Notes: generated from the letters alone by a model not told the origin. Shown: positions 1 through 6,542, counted from the first letter of the stretch. The stretch: 10,896 bases of DNA from an uncultured Oscillospiraceae bacterium (GCA_934466475.1 CAKSLI010000022.1:1-10896), one strand, 5' to 3'. Numbers and translations are program-made.

Positions 1-121
1 AACTTTGACATCTCTGTCAAAGAATCGACAAGGTAATGTTAATTCGTTCTGTATTGTTCAATTTTCAAGGAGCTTTTAATAACCTTTGCCGCTTTCGTTT
101 GCCTTAGCTCTCTTGGCGACT
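1..121 (-). promoter_or_regulatory. Probable rRNA operon leader (boxA-like), truncated at the left edge
   Basis: Read on the minus strand, this stretch follows a consensus promoter and has no convincing reading frame. Positions 49-74 read AGCTCCTTGAAAATTGAACA on the minus strand, the type of boxA-like segment found in leaders and spacers of Firmicutes rRNA operons, where antitermination factors load. Positions 3-22 form a perfect 8-bp hairpin (CTTTGACA, loop TCTC, TGTCAAAG), possibly part of precursor processing. The 16S gene itself would lie beyond the left edge, so this identity is inferred from leader and promoter only. Confidence 0.55.
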
Positions 122-126
122 TGATT

Positions 127-181
127 ATTATATCACATTCGGAACGTTTTGTCAAGAGGTTTCTTAAAAATTTTTTAAGAA
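127..181 (-). promoter_or_regulatory. Strong sigma-A promoter with UP-like element, driving the rRNA-type leader
   Basis: On the minus strand the -35 box TTGACA (150-155) and -10 box TATAAT (127-132) are both perfect consensus with a 17-bp spacer. Upstream, about where an UP element would sit (-40 to -60), an A/T-only palindrome at 161-181 reads TTCTTAAAA then TTTTTAAGAA. Such elements bind the RNA polymerase alpha subunit and are typical of stable-RNA promoters. The start site is predicted near 120. The palindrome could also act weakly on transcripts arriving from the tRNA array. Confidence 0.8.
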
Positions 182-221
182 ATTTTCAAGACACTCACCG
201 AAGGTCATATCCCTTGCGGGT

Positions 222-295
222 TGGAGGCGCCACCCAGATTTGAACTGGGGGTCAGGATGTTGCAGACCCTTGCCTTACCACTTGGCTATAGCGCC
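222..295 (-). tRNA. tRNA-Cys (GCA)
   Basis: Full cloverleaf on the minus strand. Acceptor GGCGCTA pairs with TGGCGCC, the discriminator is U as usual for tRNA-Cys, and CCA is encoded. The anticodon loop CTGCAAC carries GCA on a 5-bp stem, and the T arm contains GTTCAAAT. It is the last gene of the five-tRNA array. No clear T-rich terminator separates it from the downstream rRNA-type promoter. Confidence 0.96.
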
Positions 296-300
296 GAAAT

Positions 301-376
301 TGGAGCGGATTACGAGGCTCGAACTCGCTACCTCCACCTTGGCAAGGTGGCGCTCTACCAGATGAGCTAAATCCGC
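301..376 (-). tRNA. tRNA-Gly (GCC)
   Basis: Cloverleaf on the minus strand with acceptor GCGGATT paired to AATCCGC, discriminator U and encoded CCA. The anticodon stem CCACC/GGTGG encloses loop TTGCCAA with anticodon GCC. It lies 5 bases from tRNA-Cys and 3 bases from tRNA-Phe, which indicates co-transcription and processing from one precursor. Confidence 0.96.
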
Positions 377-379
377 ATT

Positions 380-455
380 TGGTGCCTCCGGTCGGAATCG
401 AACCAACGACACGGGGATTTTCAGTCCCCTGCTCTACCAACTGAGCTACAGAGGC
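380..455 (-). tRNA. tRNA-Phe (GAA)
   Basis: Cloverleaf on the minus strand. Acceptor GCCTCTG pairs with CGGAGGC (one G-U), discriminator A and encoded CCA. The anticodon stem GGGGA/TCCCC holds loop CTGAAAA with anticodon GAA. The T loop has the canonical GGTTCGATTCC form. It is the third gene of the array. Confidence 0.96.
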
Positions 456-478
456 ACACCAGCTTATTTCTAAGCTAG

Positions 479-555
479 TGGCGACCTGGATGGGACTCGA
501 ACCCACGACCTCCGCCGTGACAGGGCGGCGTTCTAACCAACTGAACTACCAGGCC
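479..555 (-). tRNA. tRNA-Asp (GTC)
   Basis: Cloverleaf on the minus strand with acceptor GGCCTGG/CCAGGTC, discriminator G (the Asp identity base) and encoded CCA. The anticodon stem CCGCC/GGCGG encloses loop CTGTCAC, anticodon GTC. It is the second gene of the array, separated from tRNA-Phe by 23 bases. Confidence 0.96.
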
Positions 556-558
556 ATA

Positions 559-634
559 TGGTGGAAGTTATAGGGCTCGAACCTATGACCCTCTGCTTGT
601 AAGGCAGATGCTCTCCCAGCTGAGCTAAACTTCC
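559..634 (-). tRNA. tRNA-Val (TAC)
   Basis: Cloverleaf on the minus strand with acceptor GGAAGTT/AACTTCC, discriminator A and encoded CCA. The anticodon loop CTTACAA gives anticodon TAC (UAC). It is the promoter-proximal gene of the array, about 65 bases below the predicted start site, and only 3 bases separate it from tRNA-Asp. Confidence 0.96.
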
Positions 635-705
635 ACATTTAGAAATCGCTTTCAAAGTTCGTATCTTTCGTTTCGTTTTCGTATCTCTCGTCAAGCGACT
701 TCTAT

Positions 706-763
706 ATTATACACTCTCAAAGTCGATTTGTCAAGCGTTTTTTGAAAAAAATTTTAATTTTTT
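706..763 (-). promoter_or_regulatory. Sigma-A promoter of the tRNA array, with A/T-rich UP-like element
   Basis: On the minus strand, -35 TTGACA (729-734) and -10 TATAAT (706-711) are perfect consensus with a 17-bp spacer; the predicted start is near 699. The upstream stretch 735-763 is almost pure A/T and contains the palindrome AAAAAAATT-AA-AATTTTTTT, in the position of an UP element. It overlaps the hslO stop codon (754-756). The layout mirrors the promoter at 127-181. Confidence 0.85.
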
Positions 764-1635
764 TGTTCTTTGAGCAACTTAGCCAGTTCAGCTGTTGAAA
801 ACTCATACTTCTTATTGCAAAAGTGACAACAAACCTCGGTAGTTTCACCCTCATCAACGAGTTTCTGGAGTTCTTCCCTGCCCAGACTGATAAGAATTCT
901 CTCCGTTCTCTCCCTGGAGCAGTCGCAGTAATACACTGCGTCCCACTGGTCGAGTATCTCCCCGCCGAGACCCTCAAGCGCGCTCACTGCAAGTTCGTCG
1001 GGTCTTAGTCCCTTTTCAAGGAGCCCGGTAATGGATTCCATTTTATTGAGGTTATCCTCTATGACCTTTACGGCGCTGTCCTGGACTGGCGGAACCAGCT
1101 GGAGCATATAACCTCCCGCCGCCTTTATCGTAGCGTTCTCGTTGAACACTATACCGAGCGCGCAGACCGTGGGGATCTGCTCGCTTATAGAGTAGTACGC
1201 CGTGATATCCTCCGCGATATTGCCGGAAACAAGCGGTATCTGCCCGACATAAGGCTCCTTGAGCCCCATATCCTTAACGACGGTGAGGGAACCGTCCGTT
1301 CCGACGCAGGCAGGGACGTCAAGTCCGCCGTCCGCGCGCAGCGGAACCTGTGCCCTGGCGTTGCCAGCGCAGCATTTCACGTTTCCGCGGTAGTCCGCAA
1401 CTACGGTAAGGGTGCCGCAGGGACCCCCGCCGTTTACGCGCAGGGTCATGGTATCTCCCTCATTTTTTAAAAGAGCGCCCATAATAGCGCCCGCCGTGCA
1501 CATTCTTCCGAGAGCCGCGGTCACGACCGGCGTTGACTGGTGGAGCCGCTCGATCTCCCTTACTATATCGGTAGAGTCTATTGCCGAACATAATACGCTT
1601 CCGTCTTCTGAAAGCGCCCTTACTATTCTTCCCAT
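754..1635 (-). CDS. hslO: Redox-regulated molecular chaperone Hsp33
   Basis: The 293-residue product has normal Hsp33 length. Hsp33 is a cytoplasmic holdase switched on by oxidation: four C-terminal cysteines bind zinc when reduced and form disulfides under stress, exposing the substrate-binding surface. The four cysteines are visible as CDC (237-239) and CHFC (270-273), in the usual CxC...CxxC order, after a long N-terminal core that opens MGRIVRALSEDGSV. An extra cysteine (269) lies just before the second pair. The ATG is preceded by GGAG seven to eight bases away. It is the last gene of the operon with the methyltransferase (40 bases upstream) and the YerC-like regulator. No G/C-rich terminator follows, only an A/T palindrome that merges with the tRNA promoter. 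Confidence 0.95.
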   Translation of the reverse strand: MGRIVRALSEDGSVLCSAIDSTDIVREIERLHQSTPVVTAALGRMCTAGAIMGALLKNEGDTMTLRVNGGGPCGTLTVVADYRGNVKCCAGNARAQVPLRADGGLDVPACVGTDGSLTVVKDMGLKEPYVGQIPLVSGNIAEDITAYYSISEQIPTVCALGIVFNENATIKAAGGYMLQLVPPVQDSAVKVIEDNLNKMESITGLLEKGLRPDELAVSALEGLGGEILDQWDAVYYCDCSRERTERILISLGREELQKLVDEGETTEVCCHFCNKKYEFSTAELAKLLKEQKN

Positions 1636-1675
1636 GTTACATCTCCATTATATTCGTTAAACAGGATTGTGTGAA

Positions 1676-2413
1676 TCATTTCTTCCGGGCGCAGAACATC
1701 AGCTTGTCGCTGTCCCCTGTTGGTTCCCTGTCGGTGAGGTACTCCCGGACCTCAAGCAGCTCAAAGCCTGCCTTTTCAAGCATTTCGGCAAATTCAGCCT
1801 GAGATACGGCGATCTCGCGGAAGCTCTCCTCCATGCGCTCGTACAGCCCGTCCTCAGCCTCGGCGAAGATGTTCAGCGAGATATTCACGCCGTTGTCCTC
1901 CGGGCAGAATTCGTTCTGCCACACGCAGTAAACATCGTCCAGGTCATAGACGAACACATTGTCCGCCAGGATCTTTTCGTGCTTATATATAGTATTCGCG
2001 TCAAAGAGGAACAGACCGCCCTTTCTGAGATTGAGCGCCGCCGCCCTGAAGCACTCCTGCATTTCCGCCGGGGACTCCAGGTGATTCACGCTGTCCAGTG
2101 TAGAAACTATGATATCCGCCTCGCCGTAGAGATCGAGCTCCGTCATGCTCTGGCAGATGTACTGTACGCCGTCATGCGGCTTGTTCATGGCGGCGGAGAG
2201 CATATCCGGGGAAGCGTCTGCGCCGATCACATCAAACCCGAGCGCCGCGAGCCTTGCAGTGAGGTTTCCGGTGCCGCAGCCGATATCCGCGAGGAAATTC
2301 CCACCGGAGCCGAACCTTTCTATCTTTGAGCGGTAGTACTGCGCGATCTCGTCATACGGTACATTTTCCGTGAGCTTATCGTAGACCTGCGCAAACAGTC
2401 CGTAGCCTGCCAT
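1676..2413 (-). CDS. Class I SAM-dependent methyltransferase, YqeM-like
   Basis: The product has 245 residues. Motif I of the Rossmann methyltransferase fold, ADIGCGTGN, lies at 42-50; the acidic residue expected to bind the SAM ribose is in GADAS (64-68). The N-terminus (YGLFAQVYDKLTENVPYDE) resembles the YqeM group of Firmicutes methyltransferases, whose substrate I do not know; the family also includes tRNA-modifying members, so an RNA or small-molecule substrate is possible. The ATG shares its A with the stop of the upstream regulator (TAATG), implying translational coupling, and a GAGG site lies 7 bases before it. Co-transcription with hslO suggests a housekeeping or stress-linked role, but the substrate cannot be read from the sequence. 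Confidence 0.85.
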   Translation of the reverse strand: MAGYGLFAQVYDKLTENVPYDEIAQYYRSKIERFGSGGNFLADIGCGTGNLTARLAALGFDVIGADASPDMLSAAMNKPHDGVQYICQSMTELDLYGEADIIVSTLDSVNHLESPAEMQECFRAAALNLRKGGLFLFDANTIYKHEKILADNVFVYDLDDVYCVWQNEFCPEDNGVNISLNIFAEAEDGLYERMEESFREIAVSQAEFAEMLEKAGFELLEVREYLTDREPTGDSDKLMFCARKK

Positions 2414-2703
2414 TACTTATCCTCGTCCTTCATGCGGTCGAAAACTATCTGATAGCCACCCGCCGCCTGGTAGTTCAGCGTCTTGTTGACCCTGGAGATA
2501 GTAGCGGTGCTGGCGCCGGTTTTCTTTACGATGTCGTTGTACACGCAGTTGTCGGTGAGCAGTCTTGCCACATGGAGCCTCTGGGAAATAGCCTTGAGCT
2601 CCTGCGGGGTGCAGAGATCCTCGAAAAATGCATAGCATTCCTCAACGGTTTTCAGTGAAAGGACTGCCTTGAACAGATAGTCCATGTTCTCGTCTTTTTT
2701 CAT
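2413..2703 (-). CDS. TrpR-related DNA-binding protein, YerC/YecD family
   Basis: A 96-residue protein with a TrpR-like helix-turn-helix. The segment from about 35 to 84 (TPQELKAISQRLHVARLLTD, then NDIVKKTGASTATISRVNK and AAGGY) matches the YerC/YecD family common in Firmicutes, related to the tryptophan repressor fold but with no established ligand. I chose the ATG at 2703 because GGAGG lies 7 bases upstream (2710-2714); an ATG 21 bases further upstream is in frame but would place this site inside the gene. It is first in the operon with the methyltransferase and hslO, so it may regulate its own operon; a palindrome in its leader and a direct promoter upstream fit this, without proof. Confidence 0.88.
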   Translation of the reverse strand: MKKDENMDYLFKAVLSLKTVEECYAFFEDLCTPQELKAISQRLHVARLLTDNCVYNDIVKKTGASTATISRVNKTLNYQAAGGYQIVFDRMKDEDK

Positions 2704-2719
2704 AATATGCCTCCAATGC

Positions 2720-2736
2720 CGCACGATATCCGTGCG
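2720..2736 (-). promoter_or_regulatory. Perfect hairpin/palindrome in the leader of the YerC-like gene
   Basis: CGCACG, five bases, then CGTGCG forms a perfect 6-bp inverted repeat five bases upstream of the GGAGG ribosome binding site. It could be a protein operator, for example for the regulator encoded just below, or an RNA stem next to the ribosome binding site. There is no T-run, so it is not a terminator. Confidence 0.4.
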
Positions 2737-2763
2737 ATCAGTCTTAATTCATGCGCTGCGTTT

Positions 2764-2792
2764 ATTTTACCATATTGAAGCGTAAAAGTCAA
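2764..2792 (-). promoter_or_regulatory. Sigma-A promoter of the yerC-like/methyltransferase/hslO operon
   Basis: On the minus strand, -35 TTGACT (2787-2792) and -10 TAAAAT (2764-2769) have a 17-bp spacer. The start would be near 2757, leaving a leader of about 55 bases. An inverted repeat GTCAA-N5-TTGAC (2788-2802) overlaps the -35 box and could be an operator. Confidence 0.75.
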
Positions 2793-2861
2793 GACTTTTG
2801 ACCTCTAAAGCACAAAAAATCAGAAAAAAATCACCGCCGCTGCCGGTATACTATTATAATG

Positions 2862-2888
2862 CAAAAATCCACCGGTCTCCCGGTGGAT
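2862..2888 (-). terminator. Rho-independent terminator after araD
   Basis: A perfect 9-bp stem ATCCACCGG / CCGGTGGAT (2867-2875 and 2880-2888) with a 4-base loop is followed on the minus strand by TTTTTGC. It begins 8 bases after the araD stop codon. It closes the araB-araD transcript before the next leftward promoter. The 70 bases between it and that promoter hold nothing I can name. Confidence 0.9.
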
Positions 2889-2895
2889 ATCTGAT

Positions 2896-3588
2896 TCAGC
2901 CCTGTCCGTAATAAGCGTTAGCGCCGTGCTTTCTGAGATAATGCTTGTCAAGAAGCTCCTGCTGCATTCTTCCGGCAGTCGGAGCTATGGTGAGCGCATG
3001 GTAATTCATGAACGCGACTTCCTCCAGCACCACGGAATTATGAACCGCTTCGTGCGCGTCCCTGCCCCAGGTGAACGGACCGTGGCTCTTGACGAGAACC
3101 GCCGGAATGCTCATCGGGTCAACGCCGTTGAACGTTTCGATTATGACCTTGCCGGTTTCCTTTTCATACTCGCCGCGGATCTCCTCCGGGGTCATAGCGC
3201 GGGTGCAGGGGATCTCGCCGTAGAAATAGTCGCCCTGGGTGGTGCCCATCGGCTGAATGCCAACGCCCGCCTGAGCAAAGGAGGTCGCCCAGCGGCTGTG
3301 GGTGTGGACTACACCTCCGACAGCCGGGAACGCCCGGTACAGCTCCAGGTGAGTTGGCGTGTCGCTTGAGGGCTTCCACTTGCCCTCGGCTACCTTTCCG
3401 GTCGCAAGCTCGACTACCACCATGTCTTCGGCGGTCATTCCCTCATACGGAACGCCGGAGGGCTTTATGACTATCATTCCGCTCTCACGGTCAACTGCGG
3501 AGACATTGCCCCATGTGAACGTTACAAGATTGTATTTTGGGAGGAGCAGATTAGCCTCCAGAACTTCCTGCTTTAATTTCTCTAACAT
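2896..3588 (-). CDS. araD: L-ribulose-5-phosphate 4-epimerase
   Basis: The enzyme interconverts L-ribulose 5-phosphate and D-xylulose 5-phosphate, the last step joining arabinose catabolism to the pentose phosphate pathway. It belongs to the zinc-dependent class II aldolase/epimerase family and is a cytoplasmic oligomer. The 230-residue length matches E. coli AraD (231). Family residues are in place: GNVS (27-30), KPSG with Lys42, Asp76 in SSDTPTH, zinc ligands His95 and His97 in HTHS, Asp120, third zinc ligand His169 in KSHGPF, and a C-terminal tyrosine pair (226-227). The ATG has AGGAG upstream, 13 bases after the kinase stop codon, so the two are one operon. The alternative aldolase-type activity is unlikely given the match in length and key residues. 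Confidence 0.95.
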   Translation of the reverse strand: MLEKLKQEVLEANLLLPKYNLVTFTWGNVSAVDRESGMIVIKPSGVPYEGMTAEDMVVVELATGKVAEGKWKPSSDTPTHLELYRAFPAVGGVVHTHSRWATSFAQAGVGIQPMGTTQGDYFYGEIPCTRAMTPEEIRGEYEKETGKVIIETFNGVDPMSIPAVLVKSHGPFTWGRDAHEAVHNSVVLEEVAFMNYHALTIAPTAGRMQQELLDKHYLRKHGANAYYGQG

Positions 3589-3601
3589 TTACTTTCTCTC
3601 C

Positions 3602-5176
3602 TTACTTTGCCGCCACGTATTCCGCCGCAAGACCGCGCCTGTAATTCTCCATGAACCTCCGGAATCCCTCCGCGCCCTTTTCCTCGGGCTGTAAAGTTGT
3701 GGATTCCATGCCGCCGAACACCTCGCTGCCGAGGAACTCCGGCAGGGACTTTCCGCCGCCGCATACCGAGTACGCCGCCAACAGCGCCATTCCCCAGGCG
3801 CCGCCTTCTCCGGCTGTTTTCATGACGGAAACCGCGCAGCCCAGACCGTCCGCGAGGAACTGCTGAGCAACTCCCTTTGTCTTGAACAGACCGCCGTGTC
3901 CGGTTATCTTGTCAACGGAAACCTGCTCCTTGTCGAACAGGATATCCATGCCGAGTTTCAGCGCCGCCATGGTGGAGTATATCTCCGCGCGGAACAGGTT
4001 TGCTAGATTGAATTTTCCGTCCGGGGTGCGGAAGTACATTGGTCTGCCGTTCTCAGCGCCCGCGACAGGTTCGCCGGAAAGGAAGTTGTACACAACGGTA
4101 TCGCCGCAGTCCGGGTCGCCGGTCAGCGCGTGATAATACAGCATATCGTAAAGCGCGGGCTTTGCGACCGGGTGACCGCTCAGTTCCGCAAATTCGCCGA
4201 ATATCTTCACCCATGCGTCCAGTTCGGAGGAGCAGTTGTTGCAGTGAACCATCGCAACCGGAGCGCCGTCCGGAGTGGTTACTACGTCGATTTCAGGGTA
4301 GTAGCCCCTGAGTGGCTTGTCAAGGACTAGCATTGCAAATATGGAAGTCCCGGCGGATACGTTGCCCGTGCGCGGAAGTACGCTGTTTGTCGCGGTCATT
4401 CCGGTGCCTGCGTCGCCCTCGGGCGGGCAGACGGGAACTCCCGGCTGAAGCGTGCCTGTCGGGTCGAGGAACCTTGCGCCCTCAGCAGTCAGCGCGGCTT
4501 CCTTTGCGCCCGCGTTGAGCACCCCGGGGAGGACTTCCGCAAGCTTCCCGGAGAATCCCTTTTCCGCAAGCTTCTCATCTACCTTTGCGATGTACTCCGC
4601 GTTGTACGCGATACCGTCAACCGGGAATATTCCGGAGGCTTCGCCGACGCCGACCTGGCGCTTTCCGGTCAGCTGGTAGTGGATATATCCCGCAAGCGTG
4701 CTGATGTGCGCGATATCCTTGACGTGCTCCTCGCCGTTCAGTACTGCCTGGTAGAGGTGCGCAATGCTCCAGCGCTGTGGGATATTGAACCCTAGCAGCT
4801 CCGACAGCGTGGAAGCCGCCTGCTCCGTCATCGTGTTGCGCCAGGTGCGGAACGGAACCAGCAGATTATCTTCCTTGTCGAACGCCATGTAGCCGTGCAT
4901 CATGCCGGAGATTCCCATTGCGCCGTAGCCCGTGGGGACCACTCCGTACTTCTGCTTGACGTCCTCCACAAGGCTTGCGTAGCAGTGCTGTAATCCTGTG
5001 GTGATATCATCGAGGGAGTAGGTCCACACGCCGTTTTCGTAGCGGTTCTGCCAGTCGTGGCTGCCGGAAGCGATGGGCGCGAACGTATCGTCAATGAGCA
5101 CTGCCTTTATTCTGGTGGAGCCGAATTCTATGCCGAGGTAAGTCCTGCCGGACTGTATCTTTTCCTTTATCGTCAT
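3602..5176 (-). CDS. araB: L-ribulokinase-type FGGY carbohydrate kinase (AraB/AraK)
   Basis: A 524-residue FGGY kinase. By context with araD and an AraR-type repressor it phosphorylates L-ribulose using ATP to L-ribulose 5-phosphate. Visible elements: N-terminal phosphate-binding strand GIEFGSTRIKA (15-25), GISGMMHGYMAFD (88-100), TWRN (111-114), the catalytic aspartate in GDAGTGM (Asp255), and the ATP-site GHGG (427-430). I place the start at the ATG at 5176, with AAGGAG closely upstream; a frame extension to 5212 uses a non-ATG codon inside the leader and lacks such a site. The N-terminal sequence and shorter length differ from my memory of E. coli AraB (about 566 residues). It may belong to the non-orthologous clostridial ribulokinase group called AraK. 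Annotation pipelines may call it xylulokinase, so substrate is inferred mainly from neighbours. Confidence 0.85.
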   Translation of the reverse strand: MTIKEKIQSGRTYLGIEFGSTRIKAVLIDDTFAPIASGSHDWQNRYENGVWTYSLDDITTGLQHCYASLVEDVKQKYGVVPTGYGAMGISGMMHGYMAFDKEDNLLVPFRTWRNTMTEQAASTLSELLGFNIPQRWSIAHLYQAVLNGEEHVKDIAHISTLAGYIHYQLTGKRQVGVGEASGIFPVDGIAYNAEYIAKVDEKLAEKGFSGKLAEVLPGVLNAGAKEAALTAEGARFLDPTGTLQPGVPVCPPEGDAGTGMTATNSVLPRTGNVSAGTSIFAMLVLDKPLRGYYPEIDVVTTPDGAPVAMVHCNNCSSELDAWVKIFGEFAELSGHPVAKPALYDMLYYHALTGDPDCGDTVVYNFLSGEPVAGAENGRPMYFRTPDGKFNLANLFRAEIYSTMAALKLGMDILFDKEQVSVDKITGHGGLFKTKGVAQQFLADGLGCAVSVMKTAGEGGAWGMALLAAYSVCGGGKSLPEFLGSEVFGGMESTTLQPEEKGAEGFRRFMENYRRGLAAEYVAAK

Positions 5177-5200
5177 GATTTTCTCCTTTTTTGCAGACAA

Positions 5201-5222
5201 ATTTCTGCACAAGCGTACAAAT
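5201..5222. promoter_or_regulatory. Candidate AraR operator in the araB leader
   Basis: A 22-bp imperfect palindrome starts ATTTCTGCAC and ends GCGTACAAAT, with 7 of 11 paired positions complementary. The right half GTACAAAT equals the half-site of the B. subtilis AraR box as I remember it (ATTTGTACGTACAAAT). It lies about 20-45 bases below the predicted araB start site, where a bound repressor would block elongation. ACAAATT also recurs as a direct repeat 21 bases away (5197 and 5218), two helical turns apart. Confidence 0.5.
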
Positions 5223-5250
5223 TCATCTTTATCTGCCGTATGCTTCTTTT

Positions 5251-5279
5251 ATTTTACCACATGAGCCCGTCAAATTCAA
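5251..5279 (-). promoter_or_regulatory. Sigma-A promoter of araB-araD
   Basis: On the minus strand, -35 TTGAAT (5274-5279), a 17-bp spacer and -10 TAAAAT (5251-5256). The predicted start near 5244 gives a leader of about 68 bases containing the candidate AraR operator. Confidence 0.7.
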
Positions 5280-5374
5280 TCAGCAATATAAATAATCTTA
5301 CGCCGGATAATTGTGAGAACTGCATAAAAATCAGCCTTTCGCGCCGCTCCTGCGCGGATAACCCGGCGGAGCGC

Positions 5375-5403
5375 TTGACATACGCCGCGAAAAGTTGTAT
5401 CAT
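5375..5403 (+). promoter_or_regulatory. Sigma-A promoter of araR
   Basis: -35 TTGACA (5375-5380), 17-bp spacer, -10 TATCAT (5398-5403), start predicted near 5410. It is divergent from the araB promoter about 100 bases away. Because transcription should begin after 5403, start codons at or before this point (for example TTG at 5395) can be excluded for the regulator. Confidence 0.75.
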
Positions 5404-5413
5404 ATCAGCAGAA

Positions 5414-5422
5414 GAATTTGTA
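5414..5422 (+). promoter_or_regulatory. AraR-like half-site in the araR leader
   Basis: GAATTTGTA here is identical to the sense-strand sequence in the araB leader (minus strand, 5216-5224). Its location just after the predicted araR start site would suit autorepression. There is no clear second half-site, so this is suggestive only. Confidence 0.35.
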
Positions 5423-5445
5423 TTGTTTTTAGGAGCGTGACCAGC

Positions 5446-6489
5446 TTGAAAAAATACGAGACCGTTGCCGCGGCGCTGATTTCCGATATAAAAAGCGGGA
5501 AGTACCCCCGCGGCTCCGCCCTGCCCACGGAGGAACGCCTGACCCTGATGTACGGCGTTAGCCGCCAGACCGTGCGCCGCGCACTTTCCGTGCTCGCGGA
5601 GGGCGGCATGATATCCACCCGCCGCGGAAGCGGCTCGACCGTGCTCCCGGAGCGCTCCGCGCCGCGCACCGGAAAAATAGCGGTAGTCGCGACATATATC
5701 AGCGACTACATCTTCCCGGGACAGCTCCGGGCAGTGGAGGAGGTTCTGTCGGAGAACCACTGCACCGCCGTGCTCTCCGCGACCCGCAACCGGATATGCA
5801 CCGAGCGCACGATACTCTCAGCCCTGCTGAGCGACCCCGTGGACGGGATACTCATAGAGGGCACGAAATCCGCCCTGCCCGACCCCAACGCCGACCTCTA
5901 CGCCCGGCTGATGAAAATGGGGATACCCGTGGTGTTCTTCAACGGCTGTCCCGCCCTCCCAGGAACGTATTCCGTCTGCGCGGACAATTACGCCGGCGGC
6001 GCGGAGCTTGCGCGGCACCTCGTCGCAAAGGGACACACGAATATATGCGGCTTCTTCAAGAGCGATGATATCCAGGGGCACCAGCGCTATTCCGGCTTCA
6101 TATCGGAGCTTTTCCGCCGCGGGCTTATAATACCGGACGAGAACATATTCTGGTACACCACCGAAACCAAGGACGCCCTGTTCAGCAAGCCGGAGGAGGT
6201 GCTCCCGCGGCTCAGGGACTGCACCGCGGCGGTCTGCTATAATGACGAGGCAGCGTTCGGGCTGGTGAAATGCCTGCTCGCCGCCGGCAGGAGGATCCCG
6301 CAGGACATAGCCGTGGCAAGCTTTGACAACAGCGCGCTGAGCGACATCTCCCCCGTGCCGATAACCTCGCTTGAATGCTGTGGAAATATCGGCAGGATAG
6401 CCGCGCAGAAGCTGGTATCCCTGCTGAACGGCGAGGAGATAAGCTCCGGCGTGGTTCCCTGGAGGCTGGTGCAGAAATCCAGCACCTGA
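5446..6489 (+). CDS. araR: AraR-type transcriptional repressor (GntR winged helix + LacI-type sensor)
   Basis: A 347-residue regulator with two domains. Residues 1-68 form a GntR-family winged helix (LPTEERLTLMYGVSRQTVRR at 26-45, then AEGGMISTRRGSGSTV). From about 75 to the end is a LacI/periplasmic-binding-protein-like effector domain (GKIAVVATYISDYIF, GILIEG, VVFFNG, ending with the typical DIAVASFDNS and ITSLE segments). This combination defines AraR, which in B. subtilis represses arabinose genes and is released by L-arabinose. I favour the TTG at 5446: AGGAG (5431-5435) lies 10 bases before it, the protein then begins MKKYETVAA as in relatives, and the GTG at 5437 is only one base from that site. 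Divergence from araB-araD supports the assignment. The effector is inferred. Confidence 0.88.
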   Translation: MKKYETVAAALISDIKSGKYPRGSALPTEERLTLMYGVSRQTVRRALSVLAEGGMISTRRGSGSTVLPERSAPRTGKIAVVATYISDYIFPGQLRAVEEVLSENHCTAVLSATRNRICTERTILSALLSDPVDGILIEGTKSALPDPNADLYARLMKMGIPVVFFNGCPALPGTYSVCADNYAGGAELARHLVAKGHTNICGFFKSDDIQGHQRYSGFISELFRRGLIIPDENIFWYTTETKDALFSKPEEVLPRLRDCTAAVCYNDEAAFGLVKCLLAAGRRIPQDIAVASFDNSALSDISPVPITSLECCGNIGRIAAQKLVSLLNGEEISSGVVPWRLVQKSST

Positions 6490-6514
6490 GCGCGGCGTCC
6501 AAATATGAGCTGTC

Positions 6515-6542
6515 TGACGGAAATCCGGTCCGGATTTCGTCA
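6515..6542 (+). terminator. Hairpin downstream of araR, possible terminator
   Basis: TGACGGAAATCCG (6515-6527), loop GTC, CGGATTTCGTCA (6531-6542): a 12-bp stem with one bulged G, 25 bases after the araR stop. No T-run follows, so classic rho-independent termination is doubtful. Its ends (TGACGGAAA and TTTCGTCA) resemble the inner inverted repeats of the element at 6618-6891, so it could be a remnant of the same repeat family. Confidence 0.4.

Noticed and set aside
252..506. 84-codon frame across the tRNA array
   Set aside because: It overlaps four intact tRNA genes and has no coding signal.
2704..2724. Upstream ATG giving a 103-residue YerC-like protein
   Set aside because: The strong GGAGG site lies between the two ATGs and fits only the downstream start, and the extra residues overlap the hairpin in the leader.
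5308..5326. GGATAATTGTGAGAA resembles part of the E. coli lac operator
   Set aside because: Only a short block matches, without the symmetric partner, and the regulator here is AraR-type; judged chance.
5344..5373. CGCTCC...GGAGCG inverted repeat upstream of araR as terminator or operator
   Set aside because: The loop is long (18 bases), it lies mostly upstream of the -35 box with no T-run, and it does not resemble an AraR box; too weak to list.
5395..5445. Longer N-terminus for AraR starting at TTG 5395 or GTG 5437
   Set aside because: 5395 lies upstream of the predicted transcription start within the promoter; GTG 5437 is one base from the ribosome binding site. TTG 5446 fits best.
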